The notes below the pieces were generated by a model. It made no database searches. It saw only the letters and a list, made by a program, of their open reading frames with translations, and was not told the DNA's origin. Position numbers and translations under genes: made by a program. From Rhipicephalus microplus (Eukaryota; Arthropoda; Arachnida; Ixodida; Ixodidae): a stretch of 64,000 nt of DNA. The DNA lies in assembly GCF_043290135.1 (NCBI RefSeq), contig NC_134707.1, forward strand, positions 83,284,447-83,348,446, read 5' to 3'. The stretch's first letter is position 1. Each line of letters begins with the position of its first letter. This document shows, piece by piece, positions 55,619 through 64,000 of this stretch.

Positions 55619-56800
55619 TCAGGTGGCTCGGGGGTAGTGTGGCTTCATCCGTGACACATGAACAACGTCGGCCTGCTGGGAACGTTGAGATCGCTGAGCT
55701 GTGTCTTCAAGCAGAATTTCGTTGTTGACATCTGTGAGGCGCCGTAGTACTCTATAGGAACCGAAGTAGCGGTGAAGTAACTTTTCCGAGTGGCCCCTTT
55801 TGCGAACGGGGATCCACAACCAGACCAGATCACCGGGTTGGTAAATGACATGGCGATGACGGGAGTTGTACCTCTGCGAGTCGATTCGTTGTTGTTTTCG
55901 GATCCGCTCGAGTGCAAGCTGGCGGGCCGCGTCGGCGAGCCGGATAAAGTCGTTCGCATCAGTAGTAATGTCGGTCGTGTCAGGCAACAGCATGGCATCA
56001 AGCATCGTAATTGCTTCTCGGCCGTGAAGCAACCGGAATGTAGTGAAACCCGTAGTCTCTTGAACCGCAGTGTTGTAAGCGAACGTTACGTATGGCAAAA
56101 TTGCATCCCAGTTTTTCTGATTACGGTCGACGTACATAGATAACATGTCAGCGAGCGTCTTGTTTAATCTCTCCGTCCGACCGTTGGTTTGTGGATGGTA
56201 TGCGGTTGTTTTGCGATGAGCTGTTCCACTAAGTCTCGTGACGTCTTGCATCAATTGGGCTGTAAAGGCTGTTCCATGGTCAGTGATAAGAACTGTTGGC
56301 GCTCCATGACAGAGGACGATGTTGTTGATGAAAAAATACGCAACCTCATTGGCGGTGCTTCGTTGTAGGGCTTTCGTTTAGCAGTACCTCGTTAAATAGT
56401 CAGTAGCGACTACGATCCAGCGGTTGCCATCATGTGACTTCGGGAAGGGCCCAAGCAAGTCCATGCCGATTCATTCAAACGGTTGTGACGGGGGTGCAAC
56501 AGGCTGCAATAAACCAGCAGGGCGCACAGGTGGGGCTTTACGGCGCTGGCAATGATTGCACGTTTTAACGTAATGCTTGACATCCTGGGTGAGCTTTGGC
56601 CAGTAGTAGCGAGTCCGAATCCGGGCAAGGGTACGTGCGAATCCTAGGTGGCCGGAAGAAGGCTCGTCGTGGCAGGCAGATAAAATGTCAGCACGTAGAC
56701 CTGGTGGAACGACGAGGAGGTACTCAGTTGCATAAGGTTTGAAGTTCTTTTTGTAGACGATGTCGTCGCGGAGACAAAATGACCCTGAACGTGCGAATGC
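55619..56800 (-). pseudogene. G3 integrase
   Basis: It is one frame throughout, with two stops (near 56468 and 56386). The HHCC domain is HDEPSSGHLGFARTLARIRT to CNHCQRRK (56690-56540). The core has Asp in VVATDYLTRY (about 56403), Asp in LITDHGTAFTAQ (about 56280), and the Glu strand YHPQTNGRTERLNKTL (about 56195-56150). The C-terminal SH3-like part has RHRHVIYQPGDLVWLW and ends VHVSRMKPHYPRAT. Integrase would insert the cDNA. Apart from the two nonsense codons, all catalytic residues are kept. Confidence 0.9.
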
Positions 56801-57550
56801 CGATGGTGGACTCGAGCTGCGACCTTGAAGGTATTTGATAAGTTGTTGGATCTCTGAGTCATTCCACTGTTGTTGGGCCAAGTCAGATTCACTGACTGCA
56901 CACAGAAAATGGCCATCGGTATCATCGTCCCTCAATGTCGTCGCGAGGGGTGCGCGCGAAAGGCAATCAGCATCAGTGTGCCTGCGGCCCGACTTGTAGA
57001 CGACTGTAACCTCAAATTCTTGAAGGCGTAAGCTCCACCTCGCGAGGCGCCCTGAAGGGTCCTTGAGATTGGCCAGCCAACAGAGGGCATGATGGTCCGT
57101 AACTACTCTGAATTGACGGCCATACAGATACGGTCGGAACTTTGTTATCGCCCAAATAACAGCAAGACATTCCTTCTCCGTGGTCGAGTAGTTAGTTTCC
57201 GCAGATGACAAAATGCGGCTAGCATAAGCGATGGGACGTTCAGCGCCGTCTTGCCACTGGACGAGTACTGCACCAAGACCGATGTTGCTTGCGTCACTGT
57301 GAAGTTCGGTGGTGGCATCTTCATCAAAGTGCCCTAGTAAGGGTTCACTCTGAAGGCGCTGCTGAAGCTGGGAAAAAGCGGCTCTCTGCTCTGGACCCCA
57401 CACAAAAGGAGTATCCTCCTTCGTTAAACGGGTAAGGGGTTCAGCGATGTTGGCAAAGCTCTGGACAAAGCGTCTGTAGTAAGCGCAGAGACCCAAAAAC
57501 CGGCGCAAATCTCGTTTGTTCGAAGGTGGAGGAAATGCAGCAACAGCCAT
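56801..57550 (-). pseudogene. G3 RT connection and RNase H
   Basis: Open frame. RRFLGLCAYYRRFVQSFANI begins near 57508, and RNase H has Asp in ELHSDASNIGLGAV, Glu in YSTTEKECLAVIWA and Asp in VVTDHHALCWL. All catalytic positions are intact. It continues in frame into integrase and is in frame with the RT active-site segment upstream across one TAA at 57617. Confidence 0.9.
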
Positions 57551-58803
57551 GGTCTTTTCTGGGTCTGGTCTAATGCCATCGTGACTGATAAGGTTGCCGA
57601 GAAACTTTAGTTCTTCTTAGCCGAAATGACACTTCTCCGGTTTTAGAGGTAGGCCTGCGGATCGAATAGTGACGAAGATGGACTGAAGTCGTTGTAAATG
57701 TTGCTCAAATGTTTTAGAAAAAACAACGACGTCGTCTAAATACACGAGGCAGGATTCCCCCTTCAGACCGGACAGGACGGTGTCCATCATCCTTTGGAAC
57801 GTTGCCGGTGCAGAGCACAATCCAAATGGTAACACTTTGAATTCGTAGAGGCCATCGAGAGTTATGAATGCTGTTTTTCCCTGTCACGTTCATCGACCTC
57901 GATCTGCCAGTAGCCGCTGCGTAAATCCATTGAGGAAAAATATCGGGCATGTCGAAGTCGATCCAGTGAATCATCTAAGCGTGGGAGAGGGTAGACGTCT
58001 CTCTTCGTCACTTTGTTGAGCTTCCGGTAATCGACGCAAAATCGAAGAGTGCCGTCTTTCTTTTTAACAAGTACGACGGGTGACGCCCATGGACTGTTCA
58101 AGGGTTGGATGACGTCGTCGTCGAGCATCTGTTTCACTTGAAAACGTATTGCCTCTTGTTCTTTTTGCGACACGCGGTAGGCGTGCTCTCGTACAGGCCG
58201 TTTGGTAGGGTCCGTTATAATGCGGTGATTCACGGTTGGGGTCTGCTTGATTCTGGAGGTAGACGCAAAGCAATCACTATACGTACGTAAAATCATGCGT
58301 ATCTGCTGTTGCTGCGCACAGGATAGCTGGCAATTCACGTCAAATGTACTGGCTAATGCAGTGTTACCTTCGGCAGCAGTGGCAATCGGAGCGATAGTGG
58401 AACATTCTTCGTCATCGATGGCTTCAAAGTTCGCGATTGCTGTTCGCGTTGCCAAGTGTTGGTACTGGCCGCCGAAATTCGTGATCAGAAGCTGAGTCCT
58501 CCGATGTTTCAGTTTGACGATAGCACGCGCGACACAAATCTGCCGAGCCAAGAGCACCGAGAGGTTAGTTTCCGCGATGCCACTACTCTTGTTGTCACGG
58601 TCGCTCTCCACAGTTACCTACATACTGGCTCGTGGCGGCAGTGCGATGGTGTCGTCAGCAATTCGAAGTGTTGTGGTAGGCGCAACTGCATCCTTTCGTA
58701 GAGCTGTATGGTCGTTAGATAACGTTATGAGCAGGTCGCGAAGGCTAATAATGGCTCCATGCTCGCGGAGCCATCCATTTCGAGAATCAGGTTTTGGGAG
58801 CAT
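57551..58803 (-). pseudogene. G3 reverse transcriptase with upstream linker
   Basis: The linker (58803-58450) shows LREHGAIISLRDLLITL, then a TAG, then ETNLSVLLARQICVA. RT motifs: DDDVIQPLNSPWASPVVLV, KKDGTLRFCVDYRKLN, VTKRDVYPLPRLDDSLDRL, FSSMDLRSGYWQIEVDE. An extra A in a run near 57876 shifts the frame; LPFGLCSAPATFQRMMD and the loop CLVYLDDVVVFSK (about 57755) follow. A TAA stops it at 57617. All catalytic Asp residues are present. Confidence 0.9.
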
Positions 58804-59149
58804 TCGCGCAATACAACGAAGGAAACAATGTACGTCGACTCACGAATTCGGAGGCGGGCAGTGCACATTCCTAGCGGTGTCAATAGGTGACCTCCCGGAG
58901 TCCGGCGGTTGGTTCCATGTCCCCAAGGTGTGGTTACCTTTCTTAGCTGTGCAGCGAGGTCAGCGCTTATAACAGAATAATCGGCACCCGTATCTACCAG
59001 AGCGGTCAGCGGGTGGTTGTCGACAAGGACAGAGATACGAGCAGAGACGCGTTTGTCGTCGATGGCACACGTCGGTGAAAGAATGTCGTCGGATGTCGGA
59101 AGGCAAATCGGGGGATCAACAGCGGCCTCACCCCCAGAGGTCGCTGTTC
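58760..59149 (-). pseudogene. G3 protease
   Basis: Aspartic protease with active site ALVDTGADYSVIS at about 58970-59010, preceded by ARISVLVDNHPL. The second conserved element, normally I-L-G-M-D, is seen as LILEMDG near 58785, where the frame shifts into the linker. The preceding gag frame ends at 59150. Confidence 0.85.
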
Positions 59150-60418
59150 TTAGTTTCCCCGGCGCGGGCTTGTGGATCTAGGCAATCTTCCTGCAAGGAC
59201 GTCCGCAAAGGTTGATTGTTGGCCAGGTGACGTGAAACGCCGTGGAGATGGTGAGCGGGATTGGCGACGCGGAAGGGTTGAGGATCGTTGGCTTGCCAAG
59301 TATTCGGCGATAGCACGGGGCCGCTCACCATCTCTGGGTCGATGAGCATCCGGACGAAAGCCAGGAAGACCCATGTGCCTGTAGGCGCACTCACAGAAGA
59401 TGTGACCTGGTTCACCACAGTGATAACATAGAGGCCGGTTGTCGGGAGCACGCTATACACTGGACTTCCGTGTAAAGGGTGGGTTGCCGTACTGCGGTAG
59501 TCCCGAGTAGAACGACGGTGCCGTCTGCAGGGTGGACGGACGGGACGGATAGCCAACAGCCGGTGCAGGAGTACGTAGTGCTTCCGCGTACGTTAATAGC
59601 GGAGCTTCGGCTGGACGCGGGGCCGTCATGGGCTGGACTTCGGCTGCACGCAGAGTCGTCATGGGGTGCACCAGCTGCCGGACCTCTTCGCGAACGACAT
59701 CCGTTAGAGCAGCAACATGGGGCGGAGAAGACACCACGTGCAGCTTTTGCAGCTCTTCGTGCACAATACTGCGCATGATCTCCGTCAGGTCTTTTACAGT
59801 CGTGACGTCAGGTGTTGGTAGGGCCGACGACACTGAAGAAAGACTGCCAGGACGCTCATACTGGTACGAACGCTGCCTTAGCATTCTCTCCATTGTCGTG
59901 GCTTCGCGGAGGAAATTCGCTACAGTGCTGGGAGGGTTCCGCACTAGTCCCGCGAACAGCTGCTCTTTCACTCCCCGCATTAAGAAACGCATCTTCTTCT
60001 CTTCCGTCATTGAGGAGTTGGCTTGCCTGAACAGCCGCGTCATGTCCTCAACGAACATGGCAACACTCTCGTTCAGACGCTGGTTTCGGGAATTGAGGAG
60101 CCGTTCCGCTTGCTCCTTTCGGTCAGAGCTTCGAAAGGTATTTCGCAACTGGTTGCAAAACTCTGGCCAGGTTGTCATAGTGGCTTCATGGTTTTCTAAC
60201 CAAGTGCGCGCACAGTCCACGAGATAAAAGTAGACATACCGAAGCTTTCACTTCTCATTCCACTCGTTGACGCTGCCGCCACGGTTGTAGTCGTCAAGCC
60301 AGTCGTCGACGTCCTCGTAAGCGTCACCGTGGAACGGCTTCGGAGTACGCGGGACGTTGAAGAACCATGGAGGAGGCAGCGTTGATGTTTCTTGGGTTTG
60401 CGTTCCCGCACTAGCCAT
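59150..60418 (-). pseudogene. G3 gag (capsid and zinc knuckle), two nonsense codons
   Basis: ATG at 60418 opens MASAGTQTQE, then TLPPPWFFNVPRTPKPFHGD. The retrotransposon capsid domain follows (LENHEATMTTWPEFCNQLRN, ERLLNSRNQRLNESVAMFV, FLMRGVKEQLFAGL). The CCHC knuckle CYHCGEPGHIFCEC is at about 59385-59425, and the C-terminus is Arg/Ser-rich. The whole stretch is a single frame of 422 codons, interrupted only by TGA at 60248-60250 and TAG at 59453-59455. Gag forms the particle that packages element RNA. Confidence 0.9.
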
Positions 60419-60556
60419 AATACTGCTGAGTTGTGGAAATGGTCCGAATTCAGGAGGTAGGCCTAGTTGTCACCTGCTACGCCGTAGGTCAGCTGGTTCT
60501 TCCGAGTAGCGACTAGTGTCGGGACCTTGCTTCTGATTGCAGTGCATACAACACTA

Positions 60557-60572
60557 CCCAGCACCTCCACCA
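60557..60572 (-). promoter_or_regulatory. G3 primer-binding site
   Basis: Five nt inside the 5' LTR the minus strand reads TGGTGGAGGTGCTGGG, which begins with TGG as expected for pairing with a tRNA CCA end. The tRNA was not identified. Confidence 0.65.
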
Positions 60573-60577
60573 GAAAT

Positions 60578-60743
60578 TGTCACGTGATCACAGAACGACT
60601 ACAACGTCTGTTCACAGGAGCAGCACTGGACCGCGAGCCGAACCGAACGTTAGAGCACGAGCACACCAACCGTCTTCTTCTTCTTTCACACCATGGCACA
60701 TACTCGCATTGGCATGGCTAAACCTCGTTCCATGCCTGTGGCA
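60578..60743 (-). repeat. G3 5' LTR
   Basis: Plus strand TGTCACGTGA to CCTGTGGCA, 166 bp, nine differences from the 3' LTR. Confidence 0.95.
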
Positions 60744-60747
60744 ATAT
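60744..60747. repeat. G3 target-site duplication, right
   Basis: ATAT, matched at 55346-55349. Confidence 0.75.
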
Positions 60748-61371
60748 TGTCCCGCGTATGGTATGCTTTTGGGCGCTAGTAAAGCCGTGCCAGCGTTGCT
60801 GCGAGCGCATATCAATACAGCCGGCTCAAGAAAGCATAGATGAAGAATGCTGGCCATTCTCGTTGCATGATGAGCACAATAAGTAACATTAAATGTGTCC
60901 GTCGTTTTGAGGTCGGTGGTTCTTCCCGCAGAAAGGAATGCGAAGAGGTGCCACTAGGCTGGAAGGCTGCGTTACTCGAACGGCAACTTCAACCTCTCCT
61001 CATAAAAGCGCGGCCCGAGGGGAAATTATATACAGCACAGGAACTGCAAGCTTCAATATCCACGACCCCTGCGATCCAAAGCACGACCATATTAAATAAC
61101 AATATTATATATTTGATATTTAACCTACACACCATGCACAACCTAAAAATTTCTTACAGCATTGGTCTCCTATTTTGTTATAGTGAGTGGATTTCAATGC
61201 ACATGGGCTCACAGTCTCTATGACTTTTAAACTATTCTTCCATAACAACAGCCACTTAACCTCGGGCACTTGTGATAGACGGTTACCTAAAGGTTTTCCA
61301 TTGGAAACGTGCCTTCGTAAAACACGTTAAGACAAAGACGTATGATAATCATTTATAATATTGTTACTTGA
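60748..61371. other. No gene seen between G3 and G4
   Basis: No recognisable protein or repeat; a 127-codon plus-strand frame at 60840-61223 has no family motif. Confidence 0.4.
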
Positions 61372-61569
61372 AGGTACACGCGAAACTAGGCGTTTGAAGA
61401 TGTATTTACACAGCACCAACGCGCAAGCCAAGATGGAGAACAAAAGCTGACGACGATGATGATGATCCTTGGCACCCTGGCGCATACCCACAAAGGGGCC
61501 CTACACCAAAATCGCGGCGTCTTTCTCCACGCTTATCTAACCGTTTTTGTGGCACATTGTTTCATAACA
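61372..61569 (-). repeat. G4 presumed 3' LTR
   Basis: Plus strand starts TGTTACTTGA and ends TTCATAACA, giving TGTTA...TAACA inverted ends. It is followed by a C-rich tract (TAACCCCCGGG on plus, 61567-61580) that serves as the purine tract. Boundaries are inferred, since only one LTR is inside the window. Confidence 0.55.
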
Positions 61570-61579
61570 TAACCCCCGG

Positions 61580-62700
61580 GCGCTAAAGCCCCGTCTCGGT
61601 GCTTTCTGTGATGTTGCCGAGTGGTAGAGCTTAAGTCGAGATACATGAACAATGTCTGTAGACAGTGAAGGGGAGGAGGAGGAAGACTCGAGCGGGACTA
61701 TCTCGTAAATCACCTGTGTCTTTTCTTTTTTCTGACATTGCGCCAAATTAATTTTACAGTCAAAACACAGTAATCATATTCCCCTAATCTAGAAAATCTA
61801 TAGGTATTTACTTGCATTAACCACCGGCTTCTTGGCCAATCCCCCTTAGTGGGTGAGAGCCACAAAAGAAAGGAACAAGCAAGCAAAACCTGTGTCACCT
61901 GGCGCAATACGCGGTAGGGCCCCGAGTAGCGGGAAAGCAGTTTTTCAGAAAGTGCAACGCGCCTGGTCGGAGTCCACAATAGCACAAGAGAACCCGGAGT
62001 AAAAGAAACTTGGCGATGATGGGAGTTGTAACACTGCCGCTGTTGATATTGCGATGCTAAGAGGCGCTGACGGGCAACATCTCGTGCTTTTCGAGCTCTA
62101 GTGATAGCATCGTGGGCGTATTCGGTCGTCGAGTCGACGGCTGTCGGAAAGATAGTGTCAAACGGTAAAGTTGGATTACGGCCAAACACAAGATAGAAAG
62201 GTGAAAAACCAGCTGCATCGTGGCGTGAGGAATTATAGGCGAACGTAACGAAAGGCAATGCAACGTCCCAGTCTTGGTGGTTGGACGATACGCACATGGC
62301 GAGCATATCGATTAATGTCCGGTTGAATCGCTCAGTCAGTCCATTAGTTTACGGGTGGTATGCTGTCGTAAATTTATGCTTTGTCTCACAGGAGCGAAGC
62401 AGGTCTTCGATAACTCGGGAAAAAAATAGTGCCCACGATCTGTGAAGAGTTGGCATGGTGCGCCATGATGCAGTATGACGTCGTGCAGAAGAAAATCGGC
62501 GACGCCTGTGGCACAGCTGGTTGGTAGAGCCCGTGTATTGGCGTACCGGGTTGTGTGATCCGTCGCAACAGCTATCCACTTATTCCCAGAAGTGGACGCA
62601 GGGAAAGGACCTAGGAGGTCAAGACCAAGTCAAAAGAACGGATCAAAGGGAACGTAAAGTGGTTGGAGGAACCCAGCAGGGCTCACCGAAGGTTTTTTCG
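61580..62700 (-). pseudogene. G4 integrase core and C-terminus, interrupted by LINE-B tail
   Basis: The core Glu-side and following part read ALPFVTFAYNSSRHDAAGFS, PFYLVFGRNPTLPFDT and SHHRQVSFTPGSLVLLW, then YSGPYRVLRQVT. After the insertion at 61721-61887 the frame resumes with QVIYEIVPLE and DIVHVSRLKLYH. Removing one 9 bp duplication and the insert restores the reading direction. Additional frame breaks occur near 62310-62420 and 62520-62680. Confidence 0.85.
61721..61887 (+). mobile_element. LINE-B 3' tail inserted in G4 integrase
   Basis: 167 bp flanked by the 9 bp direct repeat ACCTGTGTC (61712-61720 and 61888-61896). Its plus strand contains CTTGGCCAATCCCCCTTAGT and GAGAGCCACAAAAG, matching the 3' ends at 28434-28475 and 54040-54085. 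A strongly 5'-truncated LINE insertion explains the size, duplication and orientation. The T-rich start (TTTTCTTTTTT) leaves open that it lies the other way round. Confidence 0.7.
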
Positions 62701-63135
62701 TCGTTGACACTGGTCGCATGAGGCGACGTAGCTGCGGACCGAGCCATGAAGACTGGGCCAGGAAAATCGACGCTGTACACGGTCATACGTCCGAGACAGT
62801 CCGAGGTGACCGGCGTCGTGGAGCTGGCCAATCACGCTTCCGTGTAAGTTGGAAGGTACCACAAGGAGCAGTTCGTGTCCATCAGGGTAGACGTTGTAAC
62901 GGTACAATGTACCATCCTTGAACACGAACAGTTGAGTAGACGGATCGGGTGCCGCAGAATGAAGCTTCTCGATGATGTTACGTAAGACAGGGTCTCGGCG
63001 CTGTTCCTCACGGATGTTGCTTAAAGCGGAGAGAGACAGGACACATGGCGCTTCATCGAACGCCTCAGGTGGGTCCACTGGATTCCGAGATAAGCAATCA
63101 GCGTCATAGTGTAAGCGCCCAGATTTGTAGAACAC
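62683..63135 (-). pseudogene. G4 RNase H end and integrase zinc-binding domain
   Basis: It opens with YKSGRLHYDADCLSRNPVD, the end of RNase H, and carries the HHCC domain HDAGHLGLSRTYDRVQRRFS to CDQCQRRK. Open for 150 codons. It is joined upstream to the RT-RNase H frame through a frameshift near 63180. Confidence 0.85.
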
Positions 63136-64000
63136 TGAGTAGCACTACTCTTGGAGTCGTAATGACCATCGCCCAAGGCGCCCAGTGGGGTTATTCAAGG
63201 ATGCGAGCCACCAAAGTTCGTGGTGATCGGTTGTGACGGTGAAATGTCGACCGTGTAAATAGGGCCGAAATTTTGCTACTGCCCAAACGAGAGCAAGATT
63301 TCCTTTCAGTGATTGAGTAGTTCTTTTTCACCTGAGAGAGGAGACGGCTGGCATAGGCGATAACGCGGGCACAGCCGCTTTGATGCTGGACCAAAACAGC
63401 ACCAATTCCGTGGCTACTGGCAACGGTGCGGACTTCTGTAGGGGTGGCATTGTCAAAATGGGCCAGGACAGGTGGTTCTGTTAGCAATGCAATGAGCGTA
63501 GAGAACAGTGTAGCCTGCGCAGCACCCAATGTGAATGAGACATCTTTTCTCAGTAAGTTTGTGAGATGATGGGCTACTTCCGCATAGTTGTTCACAAAAC
63601 GTCGAAAGTACAAGCACAGACCGAGAAAGCTGCGGACTTCCTTGGTGCAGGTCGGAATGGGGAAGTTCCGCACGGCTCGCACTTTATTGGGATCAGGGCG
63701 TACACCAGAGGAGTCGACAAGGTGACCCGACATGGTTAGTTGCTGGCGTCCGAAGTGGCACTTTGACGAGTTCAGTTTGAGACCGGCATTGCAAAAAACA
63801 GCCAGTATTGAGGATAGGTGGTCAAGGTGGGTCTCAAAGGTAGGAGAAAAGACGATAATGTCGTCAAGGTAACATAGACAAATTGACCATTTCAGCCAAC
63901 GCAAAAGAGAGTCTATCATCCGCTCGAAGGTGGCCGGAGCGTTGCATAACCCGAAAGGCATCACCTTAAACTGATATAGACCATCGGGCGTGACAAAAGC
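63136..64000 (-). pseudogene. G4 reverse transcriptase and RNase H (partial)
   Basis: The frame is already open at the window edge (PDGLYQFKV, MPFGLCNAPATFERMID). The active site is CLCYLDDIIVFS (about 63860-63895), then SGHLVDSSGVRPDPNKV and VRSFLGLCLYFRRFV. In RNase H the first Asp position reads RTVASSHGIGAV, where T-D-A-S is usual, so the catalytic Asp is lost. A frameshift near 63310 breaks the Glu motif. RT palm residues N-terminal to this lie outside the window. Confidence 0.85.

Larger units (their letters stand above)
55350..60743 (-). mobile_element. G3: complete Ty3/Gypsy element with target duplication
   Basis: It is bounded by 166 bp LTRs and flanked by ATAT on both sides (55346-55349 and 60744-60747). 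In minus orientation: 5' LTR, primer-binding site, gag, protease, RT, RNase H, integrase, purine tract, 3' LTR, total 5394 bp. LTRs differ at 9 of 166 positions (about 95% identity). Lesions in coding sequence are few: nonsense codons in gag, before RT, after the RT palm and in integrase, and frameshifts near 57876 and in the protease region. It is related to G1. Confidence 0.95.
61372..64000 (-). mobile_element. G4: Ty3/Gypsy element, 3' portion, runs off the window
   Basis: From the right edge leftward: RT, RNase H, integrase, purine tract, 3' LTR. Its RT and integrase are clearly different from G3 and G2. Coding is broken by frameshifts and by a LINE-B tail inserted in the integrase. The 5' half and 5' LTR lie beyond 64000. 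Confidence 0.85.

Overview
This is eukaryotic, intron-era genomic DNA that is almost entirely repetitive, most likely from a hard tick (Ixodidae, Metastriata such as Rhipicephalus). The reasons are a tRNA-headed Ruka-type SINE at 22.8-23.1 kb, LINE, Ty3/Gypsy and Penelope proteins of arachnid flavour, RTE 3' tails of the (ATG)n kind, and several short families carrying a GGGGCGAAGC-like core. The species call comes from memory of such repeats and could not be checked here. There is no sign of prokaryotic or organelle gene organisation.

Layout. 1-435 holds four imperfect ~108 bp tandem units. 1.0-6.4 kb is a nearly full-length but broken LINE of the I group (ORF1 with zinc knuckle, endonuclease, reverse transcriptase, RNase H), plus strand. 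7.2-10.6 kb is a rearranged Gypsy element (G1) whose integrase tail lies in the opposite orientation to the rest of pol. 10.6-31.7 kb is a patchwork of small repeats (microsatellite-filled inverted-repeat elements, SINEs, RTE and LINE-B tails, a ~340 bp repeat pair). It contains one exon that looks like host gene sequence, a cysteine-rich terminal exon at 29.27-29.49 kb. 31.77-38.00 kb is a Gypsy element of CsRn1 type (G2) with 178 bp LTRs and 4 bp target duplications; a Penelope-like element (33.18-35.01 kb) is nested in it with an 11 bp target duplication. 29.9-31.05 and 41.45-43.39 kb are two copies of a larger duplicated segment, the second holding an extra inverted-repeat insertion and a two-exon gene-like reading frame.

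44.62-48.73 kb is the most unusual item: an LTR element (here called L) with ~1 kb LTRs that look identical, no pol, and one intact 471-codon coiled-coil reading frame. 52.5-54.1 kb is the 3' half of a second LINE (LINE-B). 55.35-60.74 kb is a complete Gypsy element (G3) with 166 bp LTRs, 4 bp target duplications and a handful of lesions. 61.37-64.0 kb is the 3' part of another Gypsy element (G4), with a LINE-B tail inserted in its integrase, running off the window.

How the parts relate. Every autonomous element is broken by stops or frameshifts; only the L reading frame is clean. LTR identity gives an order of insertion: G2 about 88%, G3 about 95%, L about 100%. Nesting agrees: Penelope is younger than G2, and a LINE-B tail is younger than G4. 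L cannot move alone and must borrow reverse transcriptase and integrase from another Gypsy-type element.
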